Below are positions 17,648-26,746 of a stretch of DNA of 64,000 nt, one piece after another (position 1 is the stretch's first letter; every line of letters begins with the position of its first letter). The notes under the pieces are model-generated. The model ran no database searches and was not told the DNA's origin. It saw only the letters and a program-made list of their open reading frames with translations. The stretch lies in assembly GCF_029269825.1 (NCBI RefSeq), contig NZ_JARJHU010000005.1, forward strand, positions 62,001 through 126,000. Reading direction: 5' to 3'. Source of the DNA: Pedobacter sp. JY14-1 (GTDB lineage: Bacteria > Bacteroidota > Bacteroidia > Sphingobacteriales > Sphingobacteriaceae). The position numbers and the translations under genes were made by a program.

Positions 17648-19234
17648 TCATTGCTGCTGAAAACCACCTTCCTTTTTCAGCAACTGGAAATAACGGTCCA
17701 GGTTGACGCCCAGCGACTCTTCAAAAGACCGCTTCATATCATTAGGGGAAGGATGCCTGCCCGACCATTGCTGAAAATAGTGCTGAAAAGCCTTATCCAT
17801 ACGTTCCCGGCCCACCTCATGTTCCAGCATGAAGAGCCATAGCGCTGTCTTCACATAAGAAGTCATGCTGTAATCATCGGAACTTGCGAACTTATCTGCT
17901 GGGATGTCAATCGGGGAATTCAACGGTATCTGCATCATCGCGCCATACAACCTTGACTGAAACTCCTTTTCAGGAAGTGCCTTCACATCCTCAGGGATAT
18001 TGTCGCCAAATACCGAATTGTAACGATACTTGTCTGCTTCGTACCTGAACTCAAAATAAGTATTCAGACCCTCGTCCTGCCAGGTATGAAGCCGCTCATT
18101 GCTGCCCAGCATACTCATGAACCAGTTGTGTCCTACCTCATGCGCGATCACTGCATCCAGCGATTCCTTTTTAGCGTCGGGGCTGGTGATCAGTGTAATC
18201 GTCGGATACTCCATTCCGCCACTCGAATTATTTTCAGGCCCTTCTACCACCTGCACAACAGGATATTCATACTCGCCGATCCATTGACTGTATTTCTTCA
18301 CCGCGTCTTTGGTATAATCGATGCTGTTGTTCCAGATCGTCCCGGGCTTGTCGTGGTAGTAATTAAAGGCATCTATTACTTTTCCTGAAGCGAGTTTTAT
18401 CGTATCATACTGGATCACGAAGCCCTTGTCAGCAAACCAGGCAAAATCGCCTACATTATCCATTACATAAGTCAGCGTCTTTATCGCTCTGTTGTTCAAT
18501 GGTTTATATTTTACTGCTATGCTGGTACGATTGGCGACATTCTTTGCACCGATCGTTTTGTAGGCTTGCAACTCGTCCGGATTCTGTAGCACCCCTGTGG
18601 CACCTACCACATACTGACTGGGCACCGTAATGTTCACCTTAAATGAACCATATTCGCTATAGAATTCACCCATATCCAGGTAAGGAAACTCATGCCAGCC
18701 GTCTTTGTCGTAAACAGCTGGTTTTGGATACCACTGGCAGGCCATATACTCACCATCTGCATAGCCCGAACGGGAAAAATAAGAAGGCAATCTTACCTTA
18801 AATCCAGTAGTTATCGTAGCAGAATCACCTGGCTTCAGAGGTTCGGAGAGCTTTACTTTGATGATATCAATATACCGGGGATTGGAATGTGGCTCTGTAA
18901 GGGCTTTTTTTCCGTTTACCTTAAAATCCAGGCCTTCGATACTGCCATAAGTAATTTTCTCCAGTTTCTTTCTCCTCGATGTATCACTCTTTATCTGTTG
19001 GAATAAGGCTGTTGATTCTTGTTTATATGCATTTGGCCAGATATGAAACCAGATAAAACGAAGCGTATCCGGCGAGTTATTTTTATATACAATTAACTCA
19101 TTTCCAGAAATAATATGATTCTTATCATCAAGTGATACATCAATCGCATAACGCACGTGCTGTTGCCAGTAAGGCTTCTGTCCGAAAGCAGAAACACTGA
19201 TGCCGATCAATATTAAAAACAGGTATTTTCTCAT
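17648..19234 (-). CDS. secreted M1-family metallopeptidase
   Basis: A 528-residue zinc aminopeptidase-like protein with an export signal (MRKYLFLILIGISVSAFG, cleaved before QKPYW). The gluzincin motif HEVGHNWF near residue 364 and the zinc-ligand glutamate in TWQDEGLNTYFEF about 19 residues later are intact, as is the exopeptidase-type GGMEYPTI segment (GxMEN variant with Tyr). It lacks the long C-terminal helical domain of PepN, like the short Bacteroidota relatives. It presumably trims peptides in the periplasm or outside. ATG at 19234 is chosen; the upstream in-frame codon at 19240 is TTG. Confidence 0.88.
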   Translation of the reverse strand: MRKYLFLILIGISVSAFGQKPYWQQHVRYAIDVSLDDKNHIISGNELIVYKNNSPDTLRFIWFHIWPNAYKQESTALFQQIKSDTSRRKKLEKITYGSIEGLDFKVNGKKALTEPHSNPRYIDIIKVKLSEPLKPGDSATITTGFKVRLPSYFSRSGYADGEYMACQWYPKPAVYDKDGWHEFPYLDMGEFYSEYGSFKVNITVPSQYVVGATGVLQNPDELQAYKTIGAKNVANRTSIAVKYKPLNNRAIKTLTYVMDNVGDFAWFADKGFVIQYDTIKLASGKVIDAFNYYHDKPGTIWNNSIDYTKDAVKKYSQWIGEYEYPVVQVVEGPENNSSGGMEYPTITLITSPDAKKESLDAVIAHEVGHNWFMSMLGSNERLHTWQDEGLNTYFEFRYEADKYRYNSVFGDNIPEDVKALPEKEFQSRLYGAMMQIPLNSPIDIPADKFASSDDYSMTSYVKTALWLFMLEHEVGRERMDKAFQHYFQQWSGRHPSPNDMKRSFEESLGVNLDRYFQLLKKEGGFQQQ

Positions 19235-19348
19235 ACTCAAATATAGTCTGCTTTTTTAATTAACGTTTTTATTATGCTAATTTCATCTCTGAATCTAAAC
19301 TTTATTTATGCCAGAGATGTTCTCCGAAAACATCAATATTATAAAGTT

Positions 19349-19678
19349 ATGGAAAACTACAATCAAGATCAGCTACAGCAAGGCCAGTTACAGGAAGATG
19401 AAATTCCGACATTAGAACAGTTCCAGGTTGGCCGCAATCCATCAGATGATGAAGATTTTGAAGACGACGGACTGGAATCAGCAGAAACAGAGGACGAAGG
19501 TTATACCAGTGGAGAAACCGAATTCGCCGATGGGCAAAACAGTCTTCTTGACGATGAGTTGGGCCCGGAAGATGATGAAGACACCGATGATGACGATTAT
19601 ATCGACGATGAGGAGACAGATCTCGACGATGAAGATGCTGATTTTGAAAATCCCGCTCCTGAAGATGATCCTGCCTGA
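19349..19678 (+). CDS. very acidic small protein (109 aa)
   Basis: The product starts MENYNQDQLQQGQLQ and soon becomes a run of Asp and Glu (for example DDEDFEDDGLE and DEDTDDDDYIDDEETDLDD), ending PAPEDDPA. It has no hydrophobic segment, signal peptide or cysteine, so it should be a soluble, disordered polyanion. An earlier in-frame ATG at 19274 would add an unrelated hydrophobic leader; the 19349 start fits the body better. Acidic proteins of this sort occur in Sphingobacteriaceae without assigned function. It could bind cations or basic proteins, but that is guesswork. An inverted repeat lies upstream (19284-19319). Confidence 0.6.
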   Translation: MENYNQDQLQQGQLQEDEIPTLEQFQVGRNPSDDEDFEDDGLESAETEDEGYTSGETEFADGQNSLLDDELGPEDDEDTDDDDYIDDEETDLDDEDADFENPAPEDDPA

Positions 19679-19690
19679 TGTCTAACCAAT

Positions 19691-19718
19691 AAGCGGGTAC
19701 TTTATAGGGTACCCGCTT
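19691..19718 (+). terminator. terminator after the acidic protein gene
   Basis: AAGCGGGTAC at 19691-19700 and GTACCCGCTT at 19709-19718 form a perfect 10-bp stem around an 8-base loop, 13 bases beyond the TGA. Only three T follow, so strength is uncertain. Confidence 0.65.
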
Positions 19719-19803
19719 TGAAGCAAGATAGACAATAAATCTTCTTCACTTCTTTTTACCATTTGAAGTCTGCTGGGTTTCTGACTTCAGCCAGGATACA
19801 AAT

Positions 19804-19841
19804 AAGCGCCGTACCTGCATAGTATGCTGGTTACGGCGCTT
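19804..19841 (-). terminator. terminator after the outer membrane protein gene
   Basis: AAGCGCCGTA at 19804-19813 pairs perfectly with TACGGCGCTT at 19832-19841, and the interior continues with paired CC/GG and GCATA/TATGC, making a nearly full hairpin. It is 22 bases beyond the minus-strand stop at 19863. The remaining sequence of the gap, 19719-19803, shows nothing I can support. Confidence 0.7.
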
Positions 19842-19862
19842 GTTATAAAACCGGCTGGGAAA

Positions 19863-20948
19863 CTACAACTTTACAGAGATGCCCAGGTTTATAGAATAGT
19901 CAGCAAAGGCAGCATCACCGTTTACAAAATTAGTCGGAGTCGATCTGGCCCTGTCAGTAACACTTTGGGTACGTTTACGGTAAACCGCTACTGGTACAGA
20001 AGTATATATACCTATCTTACCAATCTGATAGGTCAGGCTAGGTTCAACAGAGATGACGTATCCTGGTCTTCGAAAATCACCACTGCCACCAATAACATCG
20101 TGGATCGGAATACCTTCAATCCGGCCTCCGGCTGAGAATACAAAGCCTTTGGCTAGGCCATAATTAGCGCCCAATCTTGCCATAAACTGATCAGGAACTG
20201 AACTAATAGACTCATTTGCAAGCGTAGTGCTCACTACTTCACGATAAGTACGCACGCCATTATTCTGACGAGGATTAGCCAGATAGAAAGCATTTGCATA
20301 AAGACCAAATTTGTTGGCCACAGCAGCGAAACCATTTAATTCTAATGTCAATCCCGTACCGCCATCACCCAATTGTATCGATTGATCTACTGTACGTAAT
20401 TCCCTTGTATTATCTGGCCCCTGCTGCGTCCAGTAATCCATATAATCATAATCCCCGGTAGCAAACTTGATTCCCAGACCAACCTGAAGATTAGCTTTGG
20501 GATTTGTTGCTGGATTAAAAAGCCAGCGGTAAGCAGCTACCCGAATGTCTCCCAATCCGAATGAGCGCATACTACCACGTTCCTTGGCATTTCCGCCGTG
20601 CTCATACTTAGATGACCTCGTATTTGATATCACTGGTACGTCCACCATCATTGACCATCTGCTGTTAAACACGCGGATTAAAGAAAGATCTGTAGCAAAT
20701 TGATGGTTGATTACTTCATTACCGAGTTCAAGTCGCTCCTTCTGATAAACATCACCTTTGTAATGTTTATTCGATTTAAAATAACGTTCATTCAAGTTAA
20801 GTATCCAGCTTCCCTGTTCCGACATTTCGCCATCAGGATGCTCGGTCATAACACATATGCCTCCTGTACTGCGTATTGCTACACAGCCCTGTGAATAAGC
20901 CCCGTAAGAAATTGCGGAAAGTGCTAAAAAAGTAAAGATTTTTTTCAT
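19863..20948 (-). CDS. outer-membrane beta-barrel protein, phenol-pathway/MetA-like
   Basis: A 361-residue protein starting MKKIFTFLALSAISYGAYSQ, a clear export signal. The mature part is rich in alternating strands with aromatic ends: WILNLNERYFKS, ADLSLIRVFNS-type turns, GLGDIRVAAYRWL, NLQVGLGIKFATGDYDY, LTLELNGFAAVANKFG and a C-terminal INLGISVKL ending in hydrophobic strand form. This is the putative MetA-pathway/transporter barrel pattern of Bacteroidota. The frame opens upstream to 21101, but that leader lies within the preceding gene and lacks a signal. It follows the CRTAC1 lipoprotein by 46 bases and is probably in the same transcript. Confidence 0.72.
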   Translation of the reverse strand: MKKIFTFLALSAISYGAYSQGCVAIRSTGGICVMTEHPDGEMSEQGSWILNLNERYFKSNKHYKGDVYQKERLELGNEVINHQFATDLSLIRVFNSRWSMMVDVPVISNTRSSKYEHGGNAKERGSMRSFGLGDIRVAAYRWLFNPATNPKANLQVGLGIKFATGDYDYMDYWTQQGPDNTRELRTVDQSIQLGDGGTGLTLELNGFAAVANKFGLYANAFYLANPRQNNGVRTYREVVSTTLANESISSVPDQFMARLGANYGLAKGFVFSAGGRIEGIPIHDVIGGSGDFRRPGYVISVEPSLTYQIGKIGIYTSVPVAVYRKRTQSVTDRARSTPTNFVNGDAAFADYSINLGISVKL

Positions 20949-20994
20949 TGTTTTTGAATGATTTAGTTTTGGTTTATTTGGTTGATTTAATATT

Positions 20995-23900
20995 CTATTT
21001 AGCTGAAACTGGTTGTTTCTGTCCGAATCCGAAGGCTCTGAGCTTTTGCTGGTTGATACCAATAAGCAACGTATTACCGAGCGCAATGGCACTTCTGACA
21101 TCTCCCTTCAGGTTAAGCCCGCTCCTGAGTTGGGAAACATAACTGAAATTACCTTTACCGTCCCCTTTAAGCAGTACACCATGGTTGGCATCATATTTAC
21201 CAAAACGGATGCGGGACTGGTTTATATTGCCGCAAAGCAGTAAGTCTTTCTTACCGTCGCCGTCAAAGTCTCCGGGGGTAATGGTATAAACGGGCGAGAA
21301 CTGCGCCTGGATGGGAAGGGTATGCATCTTAAACTTACCCTCAGGTGATCTTACAAAATAACTGGTTGCCAAATGATTCGCCTTAAGTATTTCCGCACCC
21401 TTGAGCTCCTCAGGAGTAAATACGTCTGTTATAGTGGCGTCCGCGTAACTCTTATAATCCGGGAAACGCGGGCGCATGATGCTCATCTGGTCAAGCATTT
21501 CGTCCCGGCTCAGGTATGGATAGCTCTTACCCTGTATATAGAAACACAGTATGGGGTCTATGGCACCATTATCGTCAAAATCTTTGTAATATAGCTCGGC
21601 GGGTTCCGCATCGCTCACCCTGCACTGACTGTTGAGCCCCAGATTGCCGGCTACAAGATCCGGCCGTCCATCACCATTCAGATCTTCAAGATGCATACTG
21701 TACCACCAGCCCCGGTATTCTTTATCAAAATACTGACTGGTTTTGTTACGGAGCCTTCCACCTTCGTTAATATAGGCCGACAAAGGCATCCAGTCACCGG
21801 CAATGAGCAGATCGGCTTTTTTGTCGCCGTTAAGATCTGTGACTGCAGCGGACGTAACCATACCGGCGAACTCCAGTTCAGGTGCGATCTTTTTGATCTG
21901 GTCACTGAAATGACCTTTGCCGTCACCGATAAGCAGGAAACTCTTCGGAGCACCTGGATATTTTGAGGGCACTACTCTTCCACCTACAAAAAGATCGGGA
22001 TGCCCGTCCCCATTGAAATCGGCACTGCGTACGCAGCTTTTGCTGACATGCATTTCAGGTAAAGCACCAGAAGTCTTAACCAACTTTCCTTTGCCGTCAT
22101 TGAGGTAGAGCCTGTCCTGAAACAAAGGGTCCCCGTCCCGGAAATTACCAAAACCGCCACTCACTACATAAAGGTCCTGGTGTCCATCACCATTGGCATC
22201 GAAAAACAAGGCATCTGTATCTTCACTCGCAGCATCTGCAAGAAAAGGAGTTTCCTCCCTGAGAAATTTACCGCCCTTTTGCTGAATAAAGAGTGCCCCA
22301 GCCTGATTGACATCACCTCCGACAAAAACATCTTCCAGTCCGTCCCCGTTGACATCACCTTTGGCCATGCACGGCCCTGTAAAAGATAAGGCATTGACCA
22401 GCAAAGGCTGACGTTTATAGTCGTTGATCTCGTTCTTTACCTGTGCAGCAGCCACGGGCGAAGGTATTTCCCTGAACAACGGCTCAGGTACCGGAGGTTT
22501 CCGGTAAGTTCCGCTGGCATCAGCTTCAGCCAAAAAGAGCTGGCGATTGGTTTCTACATTGGTAAGCAGTTGCTGCTTTCCTCCTGGCCAGACCACTCGT
22601 ATGGAATCGGCCTTTTTCACCTTGGCCAATCCAAAATGCAGGTTCGGGGAAACGCTGGAGATGAAGCCTCTGGAAGGCATCTGTTCCAGGCATTGCTGCT
22701 TCCCGTCTGAATAAACCGTAACAATGGCCCCGTAACCACCGGTATTTTTGCCGGCTCCCTTGAGTTTAACATTCAGATAACGGTTCGCAGTATCGCTTTT
22801 GTTCTGATAAATAAACGCTGCCCTGTTGATATTGTTGACGACAAGGTCAAGATCACCGTCATTGTCCAGATCCGCATAAGCCGCTCCGTTACTATTGGAT
22901 GGAATGTCAATTCCCCAGTCAAATCCTTTATTGCTGAAAGTAAGGTCACCGTTATTTTTATAGATGTAGTTCTTCACATTTGAAGAGGGTACACTCTTGA
23001 GCATATGGACAAGATCTTCAGGTCTGACCTGCCCGTTCAGACTCTGCATGTATTCCTCATTGTATTTGAGCACATCCATATTGGTAAAGTCGCGCATGTA
23101 GCCATTGGTAATGAACAGGTCCTTCCACCCGTCATTATCAAAGTCTGCGAACAAAGGTGCCCAGCTCCAGTCAGAATTGGAGATACCGGCCAGTTGTCCG
23201 ATTTCACTGAAAGAACCATTACCATTATTGATATGCAGCATATTCCGCATATATTGGTAAAAGAAACCGTTACGGAGATTGACGTTAAACGATTCCCAGT
23301 TATCGAGCCCGGATAACAGTTTCTGGCGTTTATTGTCTTCAGGAAGCATATCCAGCGTAAAAATGTCCGGCAGGCCGTCATTATTAACGTCGGTCACGCT
23401 GCTCCCCATCGAAAATAACGAAATATGGTCGAGTTGTTCCTGCTTACGGTCGGTAAAGGTTCCGTTCCGGTTATTGATATAAAGATGGTCCGGAATGGCG
23501 TAGTCGTTGGAAAGGTAAATATCCGGCCAGCCGTCACCATTGATGTCAGATACCGCAGCGCTAAGGCCATAAGACAACGTAGAAAGGTTCAGTCCGGCAG
23601 TCTTGGTTACTTCAGTAAAGTGCCCGTTGTCATTGCGTAGCAGTTTGGATTGAGATAATGGATCGGCTTGCTTTTTCAGTTCCTGTATGGTAATGTCGTC
23701 CAGATTGCTGAGCACATTGATATTTTCATTGACGATCAAAAGATCCAGGTCACCGTCCAGATCATAATCAAAAAATACAGATTGAGTACTGTAGGCAGTA
23801 TCCGCGACACCATATGTATCCGCCTCATCTTTAAAAGTAGGCAGCCCCTGATCATTCAGTCCCTGATTGATAAAAAGCTGATTTTTAGATTCCGGTCCCA

Positions 23901-24336
23901 GGTTCCTGCCGGCATAACACACATAAATATCCAGGTAACCGTCCCCGTTCACATCCACCATGTTGACCCCGTTCTTCCAGCCTGGATTTCTTCCTTCTAC
24001 ACCTGCGATATCGGTGATCTCCGTAAACTTCATATCACCTCTGTTGAGGTAAAGTTTATTACCAACCATATTTCCTGAGAAATATATATCTTCAAGACCG
24101 TCGTTGTTGATGTCACCAACAGCCACGCCGCCGCCATTATAAAAGCCCTGGTAGAAGCTGACTACCTCTTTACCGAGATCCTCATGTACGGAATTATTGA
24201 AGAGAATACCGGTCTCTGTGGAATCCAAAAGTTTAAAAAGTGGGTTTTCAGCTTGATGGTCTTTGCTGTTTTTGCCTGTTTGGCTACATGAAGCGAATAC
24301 AAAAAGACATACAATGGGCAAGTAGAATTTTGTCAT
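20995..24336 (-). CDS. CRTAC1-type lipoprotein with FG-GAP/VCBS repeats and ASPIC/UnbV domain
   Basis: A 1113-residue lipoprotein: the signal MTKFYLPIVCLFVFASC ends in a lipobox with the modified Cys17. Calcium-binding FG-GAP/VCBS repeats of the type DINNDGLEDIYF, DVNGDGYLDIYV, DFNGDGHPDLFVGG recur along the whole length, in two propellers. An ASPIC/UnbV region (RVVWPGGKQQLLTNV) sits in the middle. Such proteins are surface-exposed in Bacteroidota and often sit beside TonB systems, though no SusCD pair is visible here. The gene is 46 bases upstream of the barrel gene and divergent from the Gfo/Idh gene. A perfect palindrome overlaps its likely -7 box. Confidence 0.88.
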   Translation of the reverse strand: MTKFYLPIVCLFVFASCSQTGKNSKDHQAENPLFKLLDSTETGILFNNSVHEDLGKEVVSFYQGFYNGGGVAVGDINNDGLEDIYFSGNMVGNKLYLNRGDMKFTEITDIAGVEGRNPGWKNGVNMVDVNGDGYLDIYVCYAGRNLGPESKNQLFINQGLNDQGLPTFKDEADTYGVADTAYSTQSVFFDYDLDGDLDLLIVNENINVLSNLDDITIQELKKQADPLSQSKLLRNDNGHFTEVTKTAGLNLSTLSYGLSAAVSDINGDGWPDIYLSNDYAIPDHLYINNRNGTFTDRKQEQLDHISLFSMGSSVTDVNNDGLPDIFTLDMLPEDNKRQKLLSGLDNWESFNVNLRNGFFYQYMRNMLHINNGNGSFSEIGQLAGISNSDWSWAPLFADFDNDGWKDLFITNGYMRDFTNMDVLKYNEEYMQSLNGQVRPEDLVHMLKSVPSSNVKNYIYKNNGDLTFSNKGFDWGIDIPSNSNGAAYADLDNDGDLDLVVNNINRAAFIYQNKSDTANRYLNVKLKGAGKNTGGYGAIVTVYSDGKQQCLEQMPSRGFISSVSPNLHFGLAKVKKADSIRVVWPGGKQQLLTNVETNRQLFLAEADASGTYRKPPVPEPLFREIPSPVAAAQVKNEINDYKRQPLLVNALSFTGPCMAKGDVNGDGLEDVFVGGDVNQAGALFIQQKGGKFLREETPFLADAASEDTDALFFDANGDGHQDLYVVSGGFGNFRDGDPLFQDRLYLNDGKGKLVKTSGALPEMHVSKSCVRSADFNGDGHPDLFVGGRVVPSKYPGAPKSFLLIGDGKGHFSDQIKKIAPELEFAGMVTSAAVTDLNGDKKADLLIAGDWMPLSAYINEGGRLRNKTSQYFDKEYRGWWYSMHLEDLNGDGRPDLVAGNLGLNSQCRVSDAEPAELYYKDFDDNGAIDPILCFYIQGKSYPYLSRDEMLDQMSIMRPRFPDYKSYADATITDVFTPEELKGAEILKANHLATSYFVRSPEGKFKMHTLPIQAQFSPVYTITPGDFDGDGKKDLLLCGNINQSRIRFGKYDANHGVLLKGDGKGNFSYVSQLRSGLNLKGDVRSAIALGNTLLIGINQQKLRAFGFGQKQPVSAK

Positions 24337-24389
24337 TCAGGTACTATTTGATTTATTTGGTTAAAATGGCAGCTGTGCAACCTGTGTCA

Positions 24390-24414
24390 CAAAAATATTA
24401 TTTCGTAATATTTT
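24390..24414. promoter_or_regulatory. palindromic operator overlapping a -7 box
   Basis: AAAATATTA (24392-24400) and TAATATTTT (24406-24414) are perfect arms around TTTCG. On the minus strand the repeat overlaps TATTTTTG (complement of 24390-24397), a match to the Bacteroidota -7 element, 54 bases upstream of the CRTAC1 start. The best -33 candidate is at 25-base spacing, longer than usual. The 270-base gap 24337-24606 also serves the divergent Gfo/Idh gene; I see nothing else in it. Confidence 0.5.
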
Positions 24415-24606
24415 GATGACAGCAAAATAAATGTATTGCATTCCCCACAAAAATCCTAATTATTTTTTCAGAAAACGGGGAAACCGACTACACTATGTTT
24501 AAGACAACCAACTAACCAAAAAGTCCTATAAACTAAGTAGTAAATTTATCAAACCAGAAAATATGTAAATTGTTATCAGAAACCAGTGCACCTAAAGCAA
24601 TAAAAA

Positions 24607-25734
24607 ATGAATACTCAAAAATCCCGTCGTAACTTCTTACAGCTTTTTGCTGCCTCTGCTGTAACACTCCCCTTTTTACCGGTATCGGGACTGGCAAGTA
24701 ACCTCTCCGGATTGCAGGAACCTTATGATGGTCCTGTACTCAGGGTAGCGATCATGGGACTTGGTGGTTACGGTACAAGGGTAGCAGAAGCCATGCGCGA
24801 TTGTCGTAAAGCAAAACTTGCAGGTGTGGTCAGCGGCACACCTGCAAAAATCAAGGACTGGCAGCATAAATACAGTATTCCGGAGAAGAACTGTTATAAC
24901 TATCAGACCTTCGAACAGCTGAAGGACAATCCGGATATAGATGCGGTATATATTACGACTCCTAATGCATTGCACCATGATCAGGTGATCAGGGTAGCCA
25001 GGACAGGTAAACATGTGATCTGCGAAAAACCAATGGCATTGAATGCAAAAGAGGGTCAGGAAATGATAGACGCATGTAAAAAGGCCGGTGTAAAACTGCT
25101 GGTAGGTTATCGGATGCATTTTGAACCGAAAACACTTGAGGTGATCAGGATGCGCAAGGCCGGCGAATTTGGAAAAGTAATGTTCTTTCAGGGACAATGC
25201 GGTTTCAATATCGGTGATCCTAAGCAATGGCGGCTGAACAAACAACTCGCCGGAGGCGGGTCACTGATGGACATTGGCATTTATGCCATCAACGGAGCAC
25301 GATATATGATCGGTGAAGATCCGGTATGGGTAACGGCTCAGGAAACCAAGACTCAGCCAGACCGGTTCACAGAAGGTGTTGATGAAACGATACAGTTCCA
25401 GCTCGGCTTCCCGGGAGGTGCTGTTGCCTCATGCCTTTCTACTTATACCATGAATAACCTCGACAGATTCTTCCTGACGGGCGAAAAAGGCTTTGCTGAA
25501 ATGCAGCCCTCGACAGGCTACGGACCGATCAAGGGCCGGACACACAAAGGTGAACTGACTCAGCCCCATACCGTACACCAGACCGTGCAAATGGAAGAAA
25601 TGGCAGACATCCTGCTATCGGATAAAAGCCCCGTGGTACCGGTTGACGGAGAAGAAGGCCTCAAAGACCTGAAGATCATTGATGCCATCTACCTGGCAGC
25701 GAAGACCGGAAAGAAGGTCACGCTCAGATTATAA
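24607..25734 (+). CDS. Tat-exported Gfo/Idh/MocA-family oxidoreductase
   Basis: A 375-residue NAD(P)-dependent oxidoreductase. The N-terminus NTQKSRRNFLQLFAASAVTLP has a twin-arginine motif and hydrophobic core, so it is probably exported folded with its cofactor, like glucose-fructose oxidoreductase. The Rossmann domain has VAIMGLGGYGTRVAEAMRD (near 46-64) and the family motif GKHVICEKPMALNAKE with the conserved Lys. The GFO_IDH_MocA_C domain with GGGSLMDIGIYAINGARY follows. Substrate is unknown, probably a sugar or polyol. It lies next to a secreted SMP-30 lactonase, which could hydrolyse a lactone it makes. Confidence 0.87.
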   Translation: MNTQKSRRNFLQLFAASAVTLPFLPVSGLASNLSGLQEPYDGPVLRVAIMGLGGYGTRVAEAMRDCRKAKLAGVVSGTPAKIKDWQHKYSIPEKNCYNYQTFEQLKDNPDIDAVYITTPNALHHDQVIRVARTGKHVICEKPMALNAKEGQEMIDACKKAGVKLLVGYRMHFEPKTLEVIRMRKAGEFGKVMFFQGQCGFNIGDPKQWRLNKQLAGGGSLMDIGIYAINGARYMIGEDPVWVTAQETKTQPDRFTEGVDETIQFQLGFPGGAVASCLSTYTMNNLDRFFLTGEKGFAEMQPSTGYGPIKGRTHKGELTQPHTVHQTVQMEEMADILLSDKSPVVPVDGEEGLKDLKIIDAIYLAAKTGKKVTLRL

Positions 25735-25748
25735 TATCGGCGATATCC

Positions 25749-26651
25749 TTATTCTACCCCGCGCACCGTCGTCGGAATAGTGTATATTGACTTAGACGAA
25801 GTAATAAAGAGATCAGACCTGTTCTTTCCTCCAAAACATACGTTTCCGGTCCATCCTTTCAGATCAATATGTGCGATCTGCTGGCCCTGGGGATTGAAAA
25901 CTGTCATTCCATTGCCGGTAATGTAGATATTTCCTTTGTTATCCAGGGTCATGCCGTCAGAACCCTTTTCGAACATAAGTTTCTTATCGCTAAGTGTTCC
26001 GGGCCCTGTAATCGTATACCGGTAGGTTTTTTGCGCTCCCAGGTCGGAAACATAGAGATATTTGCCATCAGGAGTGCCTACAATACCATTAGGCTGCTTA
26101 AGGTCATCAAGGACCAGTTGTATTTTCTTATTCTTGCCTGCAGGAATATAATAAACATTCTGCTTCTCTATATCTGGTTTCTTTCTTTCCCAGTAATCTC
26201 GCTGATAATACGGATCTGTGAAATAAATACCGCCTTTGGCATCCAGCCAGAGATCGTTAGGTCCGTTCAGTTTCTTACCTTCAAGTGCTTTGATAAGTAC
26301 AGTGACCTTTTTGTTCTTATCAATAGACCAGAGCTCATTCTCTTCATCCGCACAAGCCAGCAGGTTACCCTTTTTGTCAAAATACAGGCCATTGGAACGC
26401 CCGGTCTTATCCATGAACAAGGAAAGTTCACCATCGGCACTGTACATCCAAATCTTATCGTTAGGCTGATCGGTAAAATAAATATCACCCCGCTTATTGA
26501 CGGCCGGACCTTCTGTGAAGGAAAACTGACTGGAAATGAGCTTTAAATCCTGGAGGTTAAACAGTGTATCCTGTGCGCGCAAGCCGACAGATGAAGTGGA
26601 CAACGCGCTAAATAGCAATAGTTTTCCGATTTTTGAAAATAATGGCTTCAT
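25749..26651 (-). CDS. secreted SMP-30/gluconolactonase-like protein
   Basis: A 300-residue six-bladed propeller with an export signal (GKLLLFSALSTSSVGLRA). Landmarks are FTEGPAVNKRGDIYFTD (first metal-ligand glutamate), GRSNGLYFDKKGNLLAC, LNGPNDLWLDAKGGIYFTDPYY, LKQPNGIVGTPDGKYLYVSD and GSDGMTLDNKGNIYITGNG, all in the SMP-30/Gnl order with metal-binding Asn and Asp retained. It hydrolyses sugar lactones in the periplasm or outside the cell. It converges on the Gfo/Idh oxidoreductase; a sugar-oxidation step followed by lactone opening is plausible. A well-formed promoter sits at 26715-26746. Confidence 0.85.
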   Translation of the reverse strand: MKPLFSKIGKLLLFSALSTSSVGLRAQDTLFNLQDLKLISSQFSFTEGPAVNKRGDIYFTDQPNDKIWMYSADGELSLFMDKTGRSNGLYFDKKGNLLACADEENELWSIDKNKKVTVLIKALEGKKLNGPNDLWLDAKGGIYFTDPYYQRDYWERKKPDIEKQNVYYIPAGKNKKIQLVLDDLKQPNGIVGTPDGKYLYVSDLGAQKTYRYTITGPGTLSDKKLMFEKGSDGMTLDNKGNIYITGNGMTVFNPQGQQIAHIDLKGWTGNVCFGGKNRSDLFITSSKSIYTIPTTVRGVE

Positions 26652-26714
26652 GAGTGTATAAAAGTATTTGGTTTCTACAGGTTAAACAATTAGCTGTATT
26701 TCCTGTTTAAGATA

Positions 26715-26746
26715 CAAAACTATCTGATATGAACAACCAAAACAAA
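26715..26746 (-). promoter_or_regulatory. Bacteroidota-type promoter for the SMP-30 gene
   Basis: On the minus strand TTTG (complement of 26743-26746) is followed by 20 bases and TAGTTTTG (complement of 26715-26722). This matches the TTG-N17-23-TAnnTTTG pattern exactly. It lies about 64 bases upstream of the start at 26651 and overlaps the first codons of the divergent small gene at 26729. Confidence 0.55.

Noticed and set aside
25735..25748. Short palindrome ATATCGGCGATAT between the Gfo/Idh and SMP-30 genes
   Set aside because: Only 6-base arms with a single-base centre; too short for a terminator or operator call.
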